Source: Clostridiaceae bacterium (lineage in GTDB: Bacteria > Bacillota > Clostridia > Oscillospirales > Acutalibacteraceae). From it: a stretch of DNA of 5,602 nt. The notes beneath the pieces are model-generated. The model was given only the letters and a program-made list of their open reading frames with translations. It made no database searches and was not told the origin of the DNA. The position numbers and the translations under genes were made by a program. The stretch lies in assembly GCA_904501705.1 (NCBI GenBank), contig CAJGCA010000081.1, positions 1 to 5,602 of the forward strand. Direction: 5' to 3'. Shown one piece after another: positions 5,519-5,602 of this stretch; within the stretch, counting starts at the first letter, position 1, and each line of letters starts with the position of its first letter.

Positions 5519-5579
5519 AATCAAAGGGCATAACGGGTTCCCCCTCTGAAGCGGGGCTGTGTTGTGCCTTTTGATTGCC
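5516..5579. repeat. 64-base near-perfect palindrome (19-base arms)
   Basis: The arms are 5516-5534 and 5561-5579. They match at 17 of 19 positions, and both mismatches become G-U pairs in RNA. The 26-base centre contains its own CCCC/GGGG hairpin (about 5540-5556). The structure is nearly symmetrical, so it could fold on either strand. Candidates are a structured non-coding RNA, a MITE-like or recombination element, or a bidirectional terminator. No T-run follows on +, which weakens the last. Confidence 0.65.
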
Positions 5580-5602
5580 GAATGGCAAAAAGAAAATCAA
5601 GA

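Noticed and set aside
5582..5602. Possible start of a new gene, ATG then MAKRKSR, cut by the window end
   Set aside because: Only seven codons are visible and no Shine-Dalgarno sequence precedes the ATG, which directly follows the large palindrome. It cannot be told from chance.
5410..5602. A CRISPR array or diversity-generating retroelement target
   Set aside because: There are no regularly spaced direct repeats with spacers. No reverse transcriptase or template repeat is in view, and the large gene does not end in a recognisable C-type-lectin domain.

Overview
The window reads as a gut-type, Gram-positive (Clostridia-like) bacterium of medium G+C. Pointers are the strong AGGAGG-type ribosome sites, a SipW-type signal peptidase whose general base is His rather than Lys, and TasA/camelysin-like secreted proteins with the ...AWFTD signal peptide common in Oscillospirales and relatives. 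The lineage is inferred from these features; no species can be named from the sequence.

Layout (all genes on +): a possible tail of an upstream reading frame (3-101); a TetR-family regulator (156-773); a divergent SipW-type signal peptidase (770-1534), whose start overlaps the regulator's stop; a small single-pass membrane protein (1556-1789); a canonical SipW-type signal peptidase (1837-2457); a short TasA-like secreted protein (2547-3236); and a 712-residue secreted protein that joins a TasA-like head to a predicted right-handed beta-helix (3271-5409). The last 193 bases hold no convincing gene. They are packed with perfect or near-perfect inverted repeats.

Working model: this is an analogue of the Bacillus tapA-sipW-tasA matrix locus. 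The TetR protein probably controls the set. The signal peptidases process the two ...AWFTD proteins, which are exported to form or decorate a surface fibre or matrix. What departs from the textbook locus is a pair of dissimilar peptidases, one with changed active-site residues. Both carry cytoplasmic helical tails, and a small membrane protein sits between them. Two intergenic hairpins, one just before the second peptidase and one just before the first substrate, could set the enzyme-to-substrate ratio. The large gene has a G+C-rich head and a compositionally different body, and it ends in a hairpin cluster, which suggests a conserved export head joined to an exchangeable display domain.
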